Under the pieces are notes generated by a model. The model had not been told where the DNA came from, ran no database searches, and saw nothing but the letters and a program-made list of their open reading frames with translations. A stretch of 64,000 bases of DNA. It comes from Microglena sp. YARC. Lineage: Eukaryota > Chlorophyta > Chlorophyceae > Chlamydomonadales > Chlamydomonadaceae. This document shows, in pieces, positions 49,716-60,042 of the stretch. The position numbers and the translations under genes are program-made. The DNA is taken from assembly GCA_022414725.1 (NCBI GenBank), contig CM039462.1, positions 38,925,186 through 38,989,185 on the forward strand, given 5' to 3'. Positions within the stretch are counted from its first letter, which is position 1. Each line of letters starts with the position of its first letter.

Positions 49716-49795
49716 CACTCAGACCAGTCAATAATGTTACAGTATATTGAGTCAATTCCAATTCTCTATGTACAACTTAGACATTGTCGGCACTT
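49707..49795. repeat. Repeat family D copy next to a transposase fragment
   Basis: Reverse complement of 12404-12480: CACTGTAACACTCAGACCAG, TCAATAATGTTACAGTATAT, TCCAATTCTCTATGTACAAC. It overlaps the stop of the previous gene by a few bases. Confidence 0.55.
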
Positions 49796-49932
49796 TGTCT
49801 TATTCAACAAGGCAAAGGAGACATTTATTTCAACATCAGGCAAGGGTCTTTCAACACGCATACTTTCGTTGAGTTTTTAGAAAATTTGGACTGTCCAACT
49901 GACACAGTAATTATACTTGTACTAATGGGACA
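49796..49932 (+). pseudogene. Tc1/mariner-type DDE transposase fragment
   Basis: The reading CLIQQGKGDIYFNIRQGSFN followed by THTFVEFLENLDCPTDTVII resembles the stretch of IS630/Tc1/mariner transposases just before the second catalytic Asp (G-x-x-N-x-x-x-F-x-x-F-L ... V-I-I-L-D-N). The reading then hits a run of 18 G (49933-49950), after which no match is seen. A relic of the enzyme that may have mobilised families B, C or D. Confidence 0.5.
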
Positions 49933-51672
49933 GGGGGGGGGGGGGGGGGGCACGGGCAAACTCGGTATACAAAATATTGGGGGGTGGAGGGGCAACGGGG
50001 TAATAGAGTACGGGACGGGACGGAAAATTAGTATGGTACGGCGCGATGCGTTTATGGGGAGAGTGTACTGGAAAAAGAAGGTGGTTACAATATCCCGAGC
50101 GTTTGTGGGTTGCTACACCTTACATAACCAAAGTCATCTGTTTCATTTTATTGTTTTTCCGATGACTGTAGGTCACACTTTACTTGTGCAAATTACAGTC
50201 GACGATTGTTGTATGCATCCTTGAAATTAGTGGTAAAGCTGTTTCGTTATCGGAACATACAATGGAACCATGGCAAATTCAACCCGTAGGTGTTTTCAAA
50301 CCTAGTTTTTTTTTCATGCTCTTCTCTGTGAACAGCCCGATATGAGCGCCGAGCGATACGTCGGGTACCCTGTACCCGGTACACACCTCAAGATCGATGG
50401 AGCGGTCCTCCCAAATTCGGAAACTCCATGTACTTCAACCGGGAAATTACCTGGCTACATGGATCAAAACAATCCGCCAGGTCACGCCAGCACCGATAGA
50501 CATACAACATGAATGTTTCCGCGGCTAACCGATACAACGCTATAGGACGAATGCATCACCAACCTCGTCAGTTCCTATTACTCATTAACTCGAGCATCGT
50601 TTCGAGCAGAGCCGGTTCTATCTGTTGATAAATAGGTGTGTGGACAGCTGCATTGTTGCATCTGGGCCTCTTCACTGCTCCCCGCAGACATGTTCACGAT
50701 TCACACTCATCGAGGGAGGAAGTGAAGGAACGCTACTGGCGATGTATCCCACCAATTATCACGAAAGAACAAACGCACCGCGTCTACTTCTGTGCGACAG
50801 ACTCCTAGTGTGGCACGGCGGAACCTGTTGGTGTAGGACACCACGACCTTCGGACAACAACAACTGCATGATTGAACGCGACCAGAGAACGCAACTTCTC
50901 CATACGTCTACGCATGAATTCGAACTTGCAAAACAATCTAGTGTAGGGGCAGTGCAGGCCGACGTCAAATTATCTTGTCTGCATGGCACACCAGATATCT
51001 GTATGGCTCTAAGATCCCTATTCGTCTTCACCGACAGACAACACGATGTCGTCGACAAACCGTCACACACATCGTCGCAAGACACAACAACAAGAGTAGC
51101 GACGCAATGAAGAGCACTCAGCCGCTCATCTTTGATACACGATCAGTTATTGCTGACGATGATGAGCCGCATTATTGCGGAGACGACCGATGAAGATGAG
51201 ATGCCGAGACACCTCTGACGACCCTTCAACCTGAAGATACTAGATGCCTCGGCAGGTCGAGCCAGAAGCTGCTACGACATCTGTTCTATGGCGTGCGACA
51301 CACATGCGCCGATGTGTACGAACTTTACCTGTGAAGAGGTCTCTCGAGGCTATCGCCTCCGGAACGCATTCGCTGCCCGGTGGGCCTCCATGCGTACAGT
51401 TCTGATCATGCTCCCTTTTTTTCCGCATCCTCAGGAACGCGGTCGCACCTCCCCCAGTGCAATGTTGTGTTCGATACATCATCGGGAAGTGGACCACGGA
51501 GTAATGTGTGTAGTAGATTGTTTGAGAAGGTCTCACAGTTGGCAAGACAATAAATAGTTAGGGACCAATGCAATATGAACAGTGTTGTCTTGCACGTGCT
51601 TCGAGATAGTCGGTGCTTGAATAATACATCCCCCCCCCAATTCATTTTGGCAATGAATTGTCAATCACAATT
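49933..51672. other. Unassigned region up to the gap
   Basis: It begins with a run of 18 G. No convincing gene was found. Open frames of up to 160 codons exist (50625-51110, plus strand; 50759-51085, minus) but have no recognisable motif and overlap each other. A short frame at about 50343-50510 (MSAERYVGYPVPGTHLKIDG) is possible. The end next to the gap may be low-quality consensus, as on the other side. Confidence 0.5.
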
Positions 51673-52672
51673 NNNNNNNNNNNNNNNNNNNNNNNNNNNN
51701 NNNNNNNNNNNNNNNNNNNNNNNNNNNNNNNNNNNNNNNNNNNNNNNNNNNNNNNNNNNNNNNNNNNNNNNNNNNNNNNNNNNNNNNNNNNNNNNNNNNN
51801 NNNNNNNNNNNNNNNNNNNNNNNNNNNNNNNNNNNNNNNNNNNNNNNNNNNNNNNNNNNNNNNNNNNNNNNNNNNNNNNNNNNNNNNNNNNNNNNNNNNN
51901 NNNNNNNNNNNNNNNNNNNNNNNNNNNNNNNNNNNNNNNNNNNNNNNNNNNNNNNNNNNNNNNNNNNNNNNNNNNNNNNNNNNNNNNNNNNNNNNNNNNN
52001 NNNNNNNNNNNNNNNNNNNNNNNNNNNNNNNNNNNNNNNNNNNNNNNNNNNNNNNNNNNNNNNNNNNNNNNNNNNNNNNNNNNNNNNNNNNNNNNNNNNN
52101 NNNNNNNNNNNNNNNNNNNNNNNNNNNNNNNNNNNNNNNNNNNNNNNNNNNNNNNNNNNNNNNNNNNNNNNNNNNNNNNNNNNNNNNNNNNNNNNNNNNN
52201 NNNNNNNNNNNNNNNNNNNNNNNNNNNNNNNNNNNNNNNNNNNNNNNNNNNNNNNNNNNNNNNNNNNNNNNNNNNNNNNNNNNNNNNNNNNNNNNNNNNN
52301 NNNNNNNNNNNNNNNNNNNNNNNNNNNNNNNNNNNNNNNNNNNNNNNNNNNNNNNNNNNNNNNNNNNNNNNNNNNNNNNNNNNNNNNNNNNNNNNNNNNN
52401 NNNNNNNNNNNNNNNNNNNNNNNNNNNNNNNNNNNNNNNNNNNNNNNNNNNNNNNNNNNNNNNNNNNNNNNNNNNNNNNNNNNNNNNNNNNNNNNNNNNN
52501 NNNNNNNNNNNNNNNNNNNNNNNNNNNNNNNNNNNNNNNNNNNNNNNNNNNNNNNNNNNNNNNNNNNNNNNNNNNNNNNNNNNNNNNNNNNNNNNNNNNN
52601 NNNNNNNNNNNNNNNNNNNNNNNNNNNNNNNNNNNNNNNNNNNNNNNNNNNNNNNNNNNNNNNNNNNNNNNN
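51673..52672. other. Scaffold gap of exactly 1000 N
   Basis: 1000 consecutive N. The round number is a placeholder between contigs, so the true distance, order and even orientation of the two sides are uncertain. Confidence 0.98.
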
Positions 52673-53212
52673 CGTCCCCCATGGGAGACGCGTGATGTGT
52701 GCAGCAAGGCGTTTTGCATTCCGTGGAGTCCATTGAAGCCGTGCACATATTCATGCGAAACTTTCTTCAGAAACAACTAGGCGCCGGTCTGCCTGGCTCA
52801 AGAACGAACCTTTGCGTCGTTGTCGTTAACATCGACCCGTCAGTGGATTGGAGTTCTCATGCTTGCCTTACGTAGTATCGAGCCGATCTAAGCTCCATCG
52901 CGACGCGGTAGATTACTAATGAATTCCCTTGGTAAAGACCCACCTGCTCCTATTGGCAACTTCATGAAGCGCTTTATGTCAGCCGGCCAAGACGTCCCCC
53001 ATTATGTTTAACACACCGATCCAAGAAGCAGTACGGAGACAGCGAGTAGCGGGACGATATAGCATATCTTTTATACATCAACTTGCCATTACTACTACCT
53101 CTTGTTTAAGTAACCTTTGCGCATGTACTCGATGACAGATGACGAATGCTCCTTAAAACTGCGTGCACCAGAGACTTCATATTTAGGAACTAAGTCAAAA
53201 CGAAAGTGAGCT
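52673..53212 (+). pseudogene. Ulp1-like protease, second copy, heavily indel-ridden
   Basis: Corresponds to 3269-3751, starting within the gene at the gap edge. Traces of GKDPPAPI, a KQYGDS equivalent and the C-terminus can be followed across frames, but about one indel every 20-40 bases destroys it. The error density is far above that further right, so this is probably unpolished contig-end sequence. Confidence 0.6.
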
Positions 53213-53480
53213 TTACATTACATTTGTTCTAAAATAACAGTTGGAACACACCCCACATCTCCATAATCATCCAGACTGCAGATCGTTGCATTCTTGGGCA
53301 ACGTAGCAATTTTAAGAGTTCTCGAAAATATCAGAGTACGCCTCTTTGGAAACCGTTTAAACGTCTGATGTTGTCACCCAAAAATTATCTTCTGAGATAC
53401 AAAAAAGCGGAATGTTATTCAATAAGAAATAAACAATTCACCCATTTCTGCTATTACAATTTATATACAGGCTCGATCCC

Positions 53481-54789
53481 CTCTCATTTCCCGAGGATCA
53501 GGTCACTTGAGCACATCTACGTCACAGGTGCATCCGTTGGCTCGGATGTATAAACGCTATGTATCGACCGCCTGCATGCGGAAGCGATGGGTTGTGGTGA
53601 GTGGCAGCGGTGCTGCTATTTGCATTTGATTGCTTCTGCCGCAATGGGGCGTGATGTCCATTGAGTCAATATAATAGAGTCTACTTAGTATGTCAAAGGT
53701 TGCGCGCCAGACGCTGCGTGCTTTGACTGAGTCGCCCGGATTCCTCAACGTACTCCTCCGTGGTACTTAATTCGGCGATACGATTGATAACACAGCGAGT
53801 GACTTTGGTCAAGCTGTGGGGTCTTGGTAAATTTGGTACACACATCGCGAACTGTTCTTCTTGAAGAAGCAAGTGTGGGCACGTGCTGCCATAAAAACCA
53901 TTCGATTTGTTCTATTCCTCCTCTCCCGTGGACCGGCATCATGTTCGAGCCTGTTCGCATGTTCCTGCCTATAGTACTTGAAACAGACGACGTTCTCAGT
54001 GCAACGAGTTCGTCTCTCCTCTGCCATGCATCGAAGTCATTCCTAGGCGCCCTCTCCTGACGGCGTGACAGAGGATGGCGTGATGCTCGAGATCAAGTGT
54101 CCATGGCGTCGAAAGATCGACAAAGTACCGTGTACCGATGCAGTACTACCTCCAGATTCAGGGTCAGTTGGCACGGTGTCCGGTTTGCTCGAGTGCGATT
54201 ACTTTGAGTATCTATTCGAGTTTCGACATCCTTTCAATCAGAGAAGAGATAGAGGCTGAGTTCGCCCAGAAAATATCGCGTGACGCAGTCCATTATGAAG
54301 TCCGCTTTCCGTGGAGTATTTGTAGAGAAGATAAAGCATGGTAGCAATGAGCCTCCGTCCTACGTGTATCCACCCTGTTTCGGCAGAGACAATCATATTG
54401 TGGGTGGTGGGAAATCTGATTCATCACCCCAATCGTTGCTCGATCATCTTCGCGAATTCGTGGATGCGGAGTCGTCCTCACTTGAATACCGTGTGAATAT
54501 CATATGGTGGAAGGTTCGAAAGCATAGCACTGTCAAGGTGCATGCTGATACTGATTTCTCCGCTCGCATGATCGATACCCTCGAGGGTGTTTGGAATGAT
54601 GTCACGTGTCTCCGTTTCGACAAGGATATGTATGATCAACGTATGTTGGATCTCGCTCCTGTGCGCAGATCAGCATCCTCTGCTACTGTGAGCAAGCGTG
54701 GGAAGCGTCCTCCTCTGGGAAATAAGGTGGTGTGTTCTCCTGAGTTGGCAAGGGGGTACGCATTCCTTGAAGACGCGAACGATTTTTAG
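53481..54789 (+). pseudogene. YqaJ-type nuclease, second copy
   Basis: The first 800 bases are indel-rich, and the motifs (SFLGALS, TEDGVMLEIKCPW) show up in different frames. From 54280 on the reading is clean and nearly the same as copy 1, with small differences (a 6-base deletion near 54485, another of 3 bases near 54675). The C-terminal 169 residues are intact. The 5' noise is likely an assembly artefact. Confidence 0.7.
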
Positions 54790-55493
54790 ATGCCGTTCGA
54801 GAAAAATAACCACAGCAACAATGACATTGCGCAACATACCACGATCAATTCATGGAGGTGGTGAAGTTGTGTGATGTCATCCCTTCGCCCACTATCACCC
54901 TTCATCGAAGAGGTTTCTTCATCCTTGTAGTGATGAATGTCGTCCTTGATTTTTGAAAGATTATCGACGGGATGGGATCGCTCCTCTGTCCCTTTCCGTA
55001 TTCTCATCCTCTCGATAAACGTTGAACCGCTGCCTGACACCACTGAAGATTTCGCGTTCATAGCTGGCGACACAACGGGAGATTTAGAGTTCATAACTGG
55101 CGACACAACGGGAGATTTCGAGTTCATAGCTGCCGACACCCCGGAAGAGGTCGCGTTCATAGCTGCCGACACACGTGCAATTATGTTTGATATACTCTTG
55201 TTTTGGGTATCCGACGATACTCGACGTATGTCTTCTTCTTGAGGCACAAGATCCGCTTCATGCGCATCATCATCTTTTCCATCGGTATTGGCTCTGTGTG
55301 GCAGATCATCATCACTCGTCATCGCATCCGCTGATGAGAAGGGTTCATCGCACTTGGGGCACTTGTCCCGCTTCTGTATGGCCTCGTTCATGCATTTATC
55401 GTGACATTCTGCTTGGCAGCATGCGAGTTGTACGCTTTTTTGTGTCGCTTTCATCGGAAAGTGGCACAATGCACAGAATGATTCGCATGCCAT
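54786..55493 (-). CDS. RING-type membrane-anchored protein, second copy
   Basis: 235 residues, intact. Same zinc-finger start (MACESFCALCHFP) and same C-terminal anchor as the gene at 5254-6009. The 11-residue repeat block is two units shorter, and there is a short insertion (ERSHPVDN) behind the linker. The body is unchanged, which favours a functional protein in both copies and shows that the repeat number is free to vary. Confidence 0.65.
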   Translation of the reverse strand: MACESFCALCHFPMKATQKSVQLACCQAECHDKCMNEAIQKRDKCPKCDEPFSSADAMTSDDDLPHRANTDGKDDDAHEADLVPQEEDIRRVSSDTQNKSISNIIARVSAAMNATSSGVSAAMNSKSPVVSPVMNSKSPVVSPAMNAKSSVVSGSGSTFIERMRIRKGTEERSHPVDNLSKIKDDIHHYKDEETSSMKGDSGRRDDITQLHHLHELIVVCCAMSLLLWLFFSNGI

Positions 55494-55697
55494 TGTCGGA
55501 TTGAATGGGATGTATACGTCGTTTAGATCATTTACACTTGCTTTGCATGCGCATTGGATGCATCATCTTGTGTAAGAAGTTATTGTTGATACTTTACACT
55601 CGACGGAACATAGCTCATTGTGTACGGGCCACACTTAAGCGATCGCCTCTTCCCACTGGTCCAAAATAACACGACGTCTTTGTTGATGTGCAATGCG

Positions 55698-56490
55698 TCA
55701 TGTCATGTTTTTGAGGTGTTTGTCTGCAGCTGACCCTGGTTGGACAGGCGTGTGTTTCATCTTCCATACGATTCTTTTGTCGGGGTTGACGAAGCCTTTA
55801 CCTTCTAGGAACTTGATGGCTCGTTCGATTTTCCCCTTTCCTTCACCCCCCTTGTATCCATTTTCAACCGCGTACATGACGAGCTTATTGTCCTCAGAGT
55901 GGTACCACACGTACAGTAGGTCAAACTTCTTAGTCAGCGCGTACGCGTGAGCTCCCAAGTGCCCGACTATATCTCCAGCCGAAATAGTTGGTTTGATAGG
56001 CACAGTGACCTCGCGAATGAAGATTGACGTGTCCATCATGGACATGAGCCTGATGAGTTCGGATGGTCGCAAGAAACGGCACAAGAGTTCTTCCTCGAGA
56101 GTCTTCATCCCGTCGTACGTCTTTAAGTTGAAATCTACAGCCCCCTCTGTTTTCCACTTGTCTAGTGCCCATTTAATGATACTCTGCAGTTGAGATCGTG
56201 AAAGCTTGGCATCATCGTATTTGACATTGCTCACCTCATACTTCTTACGATCGTCCAAGTTGTTTTCTGTGCATTTCTTAAACACATCCCGTCGATCGGC
56301 GGAACCGATCAGATGACCGGTTCTATAAGTTGATCGTGTTGTAGATGCTGATGACGAGACCCTAGTTGTTCCAGAGGAGGGCCTAGTTGTTCCAGAGGAG
56401 ACCTATGTTCTAGTTGTTCCTAGATGTTCTCGTTGTTCCAGATGTCTTCGAGTTCGCGGTTGTTGAGGTGCGAGGTCGTGTAGTTGATTT
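55698..56490 (-). CDS. Unknown protein, second copy, N-terminal tail damaged
   Basis: The domain part (55698-56285) is open and close to copy 1. The TTRPSSG tail is shortened to about two units and frameshifted near 56400. Several substitutions change residues in the domain (for example DKWKTEGAVDFN against DKWKTKGDVDFN), so the copies are truly diverged, not only noisy. Upstream, the intergenic sequence (56491-56640) differs almost completely from copy 1. Confidence 0.5.
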
Positions 56491-56677
56491 TTTTATTGTA
56501 CTTGTTGAAGTTTTCTTATCCATCGGTAAGTAAGTGCGTGTATACAGTTCTCAATTTTTTTTTTGAGGAGTCTGAGGAAGGTTTGTGAGTGTAGCTGCAT
56601 GGTTGAATGATTTATTTTTTCGTATTCGAGTGTAAATATATTGGTTGGGGATAGGCGAATATGCTCTGTTTTTATTC

Positions 56678-58146
56678 ATGTGTTCAGAGTTGCCGCAATT
56701 GACGCCTGAGCAGGAGCAAGTACTGGAATGGATGATGGACCGTGAAGATGTGGCTTGTTCTACTCGTTCTAGTTTTCCTGGCGTCCTCGGTGGAATCCTT
56801 GCAGAGGATGCAGGTTTCGGAAAGACGCGATTGATGTGCGAGTTGATGGCTCTCCGAAAGGACATGTTCCCATGCCTCATCGCAGTGCCGAGGATGGTCT
56901 TGTCAGAGTGGCCTCCTACGGTCCGTGCGGTTACGGGTGTATTTCCCACACTCATTGTAGACGGCGGGTTCTTCGTATCGAACCCGACTAGCTTTCTTGC
57001 TGATCGCAAGGTCGTGATCACCACACACGGTGTGCTTCGGAACCACTATCTTAAGGTTTGGTGACGTGACATGGGGCGATTCGTGGTGGACGAGGCGCAC
57101 GTCATGCGGAACAAGGGCACGGCTTTGCTATCGCGCCTGTTGTGCATGTGGCCTCTCAGAGTTCGATCCGTTGGGCAGTCACGGCCACTCCGGTTCACAA
57201 CCGGGACAAAGACGTGCTTTGTCTCGCTCGCTTCGTGGGCGTGCATGCACAAGACGTTGCGATACTCCGGGACGACGCGTCATGCACCACCATGTCGTTG
57301 TCCCTCTGGTGGTGGAGCAACCTGCAAAAGAAAGATGCGGTGGCAGATGTCAATTCTGACATAGAGGTACGACTTGTGACGTTGGATGTCATTTCGCGCG
57401 CTCATTACGATAAGCTGAAGGAGGACTATTCAGCGTCTTCGTGTACATCGAAGGAATTGGATATCGTCGCTACGGCGTGCTCATCGAGTATGGCGTTTAT
57501 GCGAGTGTTGCGTCTACGCCAGGCCGCCACACACCCTCTCATTGCGTCATCTTCGCAAGGTTTGGTATTTTCATCGAGTTCCGCAAAGTTCGATGCGGTT
57601 GCTGGAGAGTGTAGGCGCCTCCTCGAAACGTCAAGGAATGTTTCAGCATCGATGCCTAACGATGATTCCTGCAGCGGGGTGGTGGTTTTTTGCAACTGGA
57701 TCATGGAGATGGACTTGCTTGAGGCGTTCATAGGGGCTCGATTTAGGGAGGATGAGGTTTGCGTGAGCCGCCTGGACGGAGCGTGCTCCATTGATGAGCG
57801 GGATTCTACATTGTACCGGTGCAGGACGGATCGTGAGACTACACGCGTGCACATGCTAGTATGTCAGATAGAATGCGCGAATTGTGGATTGAACATGCAG
57901 CATGCCTTCAACAACGTGATCATGATGCGTCCGCAGTGGAACCCTGTGACCGAATACCAGGCGATTCGACGGGTTCTCCGTCGTGGACAAGAGCGTACTG
58001 TTCGCGTGTTGCGGTTGGTCGCGAAGGACTCAGTTGATGAGCATGTTCTCGAGCGTCAGGCGAAGAAGACTCGAATAATTCGAGATGCAATGCAAGACGA
58101 TGTGGTCGCTACGACACTTGGCTCGCTCTCAATTGGTCCATCGTGA
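56678..58146 (+). pseudogene. SNF2-like helicase, second copy, frameshifted
   Basis: Motifs I and Ia are in frame from 56678, but between about 57054 and 57340 several one-base indels shift the frame (motif II VDEAHVMRNKG in another frame). From about 57142 the rest is open and identical to copy 1 through motif VI. If these are errors the gene is intact. Confidence 0.6.
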
Positions 58147-58358
58147 CCTCGTTCACTTCTTCACTTGGCAGGGTCCCATTCAATTCCATTCCATTTTGTT
58201 CTAAAATATTGTTGGGACAATCTGAATGATTTTTGTTCAACGAATCAAAAACTTTGGGAAGACTTGGGATCGCGGTGTGAACGCCTCCAAGAACATCCAC
58301 CAGGATGCGCACCATTGCCAAAAAGCAAAGATCTGCATCGTACAGTTGTTTTTGTTTG
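58147..58358. other. Intergenic region, second copy
   Basis: As at 8717-8940. Differences include GGGACAATCTG for GGGACACTCTG and a shortened A-run. No gene. Confidence 0.4.
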
Positions 58359-59270
58359 TTATCGACTCAATTTCCTTGAACGAGTGTATTTGTGTATTCG
58401 ACGAAGAGCGCTGCGCCTGATTCGATTGACCTTGCGTTCGTCCGTTCTGTTTCGTCTGTGGACGGTGGCGCACATGTGTTCTATGTACGCGACCATCTCG
58501 ATGACCTCCGCATTCGTGCTGATGCTCCCATCGGATTCTTCCGTGTCGGATGACAACATTCCTATGGTTGATATTGCAGATTCTATCCATACCTTTCCCT
58601 CTCTCTTTGGAGTTCTGCAAGCGATGAGTTTGCGAGCAAGACTGCGCGCGGTATCTTGTTGTGGGGATGGTTTTCGGGGTTTGTAAATGTTGATGCCGCC
58701 GGCAATGGTCATCTTGGGACGTACCATGGCTCTGCTCTTCAGACCGGCGTCCACTCCTGATAGAGAGGATGTGGTGAATGTGATCTGCACACGGTCCATG
58801 TATCTATCGACGAGAACTCGGATGCTTTTTTGGACGTGCATGGGCGCGCATTCGATATTAAGAATGACTACGCGTTTTCGAACCTGCAAACGGTGATTGG
58901 TGCACGTGTCGCCATCCGGTTGGTGTTTTCTGAGATTGGGAAAAAGAGACGCTGTATCGACCATCTCCCGTCCTAAGATCTTGACGAGCAGTCCTTTGTT
59001 GTTGTTGTTGGTTAATCTCCCTGGATCTTCTGAAGCGTCAAACACGAGTACTGGGGGGTATTGTGATGATGAATTAGTGAAGTAGCTTGTGAAGAGAGTA
59101 ATCGCATTGTGATGTTCGCGTTTGTAAAGACTTGTATGGTTTGTCACGTTGGAGTCGTTTTTGACTAAGACGTTTTCGATTAGCTCCTCTAAGACTATTC
59201 CGTTGATGCCAACACGATCCCTTGTTACGACAAGGATGCAAGGAATATCTTGGGTCATTTCGGATACCAT
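58359..59270 (-). CDS. Unknown conserved protein, second copy, longest reading
   Basis: 303 codons open, same N-terminus as at 9842 and reading through the copy-1 break points (MTIAGGINIYKPRKPSPQQD, LARKLIACRTPKREGK). The last 25 codons differ from copy 1's (VIEAGAALFVEYTN) because of one or two indels near 58425; the copy-1 ending looks more natural. So the full protein is probably a combination of the two. Confidence 0.55.
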   Translation of the reverse strand: MVSEMTQDIPCILVVTRDRVGINGIVLEELIENVLVKNDSNVTNHTSLYKREHHNAITLFTSYFTNSSSQYPPVLVFDASEDPGRLTNNNNKGLLVKILGREMVDTASLFPNLRKHQPDGDTCTNHRLQVRKRVVILNIECAPMHVQKSIRVLVDRYMDRVQITFTTSSLSGVDAGLKSRAMVRPKMTIAGGINIYKPRKPSPQQDTARSLARKLIACRTPKREGKVWIESAISTIGMLSSDTEESDGSISTNAEVIEMVAYIEHMCATVHRRNRTDERKVNRIRRSALRRIHKYTRSRKLSR

Positions 59271-59301
59271 GCCGGGAATCAGATTACCTTATTTTAACAC
59301 T

Positions 59302-59656
59302 TTACAGTTGTTCTAAAATAAAGCGGATACATTTACCGTTTAATTTAAGGTACCCGTATATCCTAGAACCTATGAATTTCTTATACACATCCGGGGGTCC
59401 GGGGGATGCTGTCCTTTTACGAACAGGGATTTTCTGTTCGAACTGCCAGTTCAGGAAGATGCCAGCTGCCCCCACAATGTCTCTGTCGCAGGTGAATTGA
59501 CAGTTCTTGCAGGTGTATGTCTCTCCACACTTGTTTAAGAAACCGCACATAATCATCAACCAGTAATAAAGTCTTACTTCTTACGATGACTGAGTGAAAC
59601 CATGGTGAAAATGCGGGTCTCACAGCAGCTGCATCGTTTAGATGTTCTGAACTCAT
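59302..59656 (-). pseudogene. Fanzor C-terminal remnant, second copy
   Basis: CGFLNKCGETYTCKNC and FTCDRDIVGAAGIFLNW, so the zinc ribbon and the RuvC-III Asp with the downstream G-A-A are kept better than in copy 1. It ends in FEQKIPVRKR and then runs into a mariner-type terminal repeat (TACAGTTGTTCTAAAATAAA, 59304). No upstream nuclease part. Confidence 0.6.
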
Positions 59657-59794
59657 CGACGTCCTCCATGTCGTACGTTTATTTCAATCTGATATATGTT
59701 TCATTTTACTGTTCCGCCGACTGTAGAACCTCTGAGTATCGCTTGGTTGGTTGACATCGACAAGAGAGGTGGCGAAGCCCCCGTACCACATGCT

Positions 59795-59945
59795 GTAAAT
59801 GCGATACATGCGGTTCATGCGATACATGCGGTTCATGATGTACATGCGGTTCATGATGTACATGCGGTTCATGAGGTACATGCGGTTCATGTTGTACATG
59901 CGGTTCATGAGGTACATGCGGTACATGCTGTACATGCGGTACACG
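59795..59945. repeat. 9-bp minisatellite, second copy, longer
   Basis: Units CATGCGGTT, CATGATGTA, CATGAGGTA and so on, about four more than at 10325-10440. The flanking sequence is the same; therefore the array expanded or shrank after the copies split. Confidence 0.7.
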
Positions 59946-60042
59946 TTTGCGTCTATATAGATCGACTCGCTTGTATACACATTCACTGTAGATCGGCTCG
60001 CTTGTGTACACATCCACTTTCTCGAACACCGAATAACAAACA

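Noticed and set aside
51575..52780. Open frames across the gap
   Set aside because: They consist of N and have no coding meaning.
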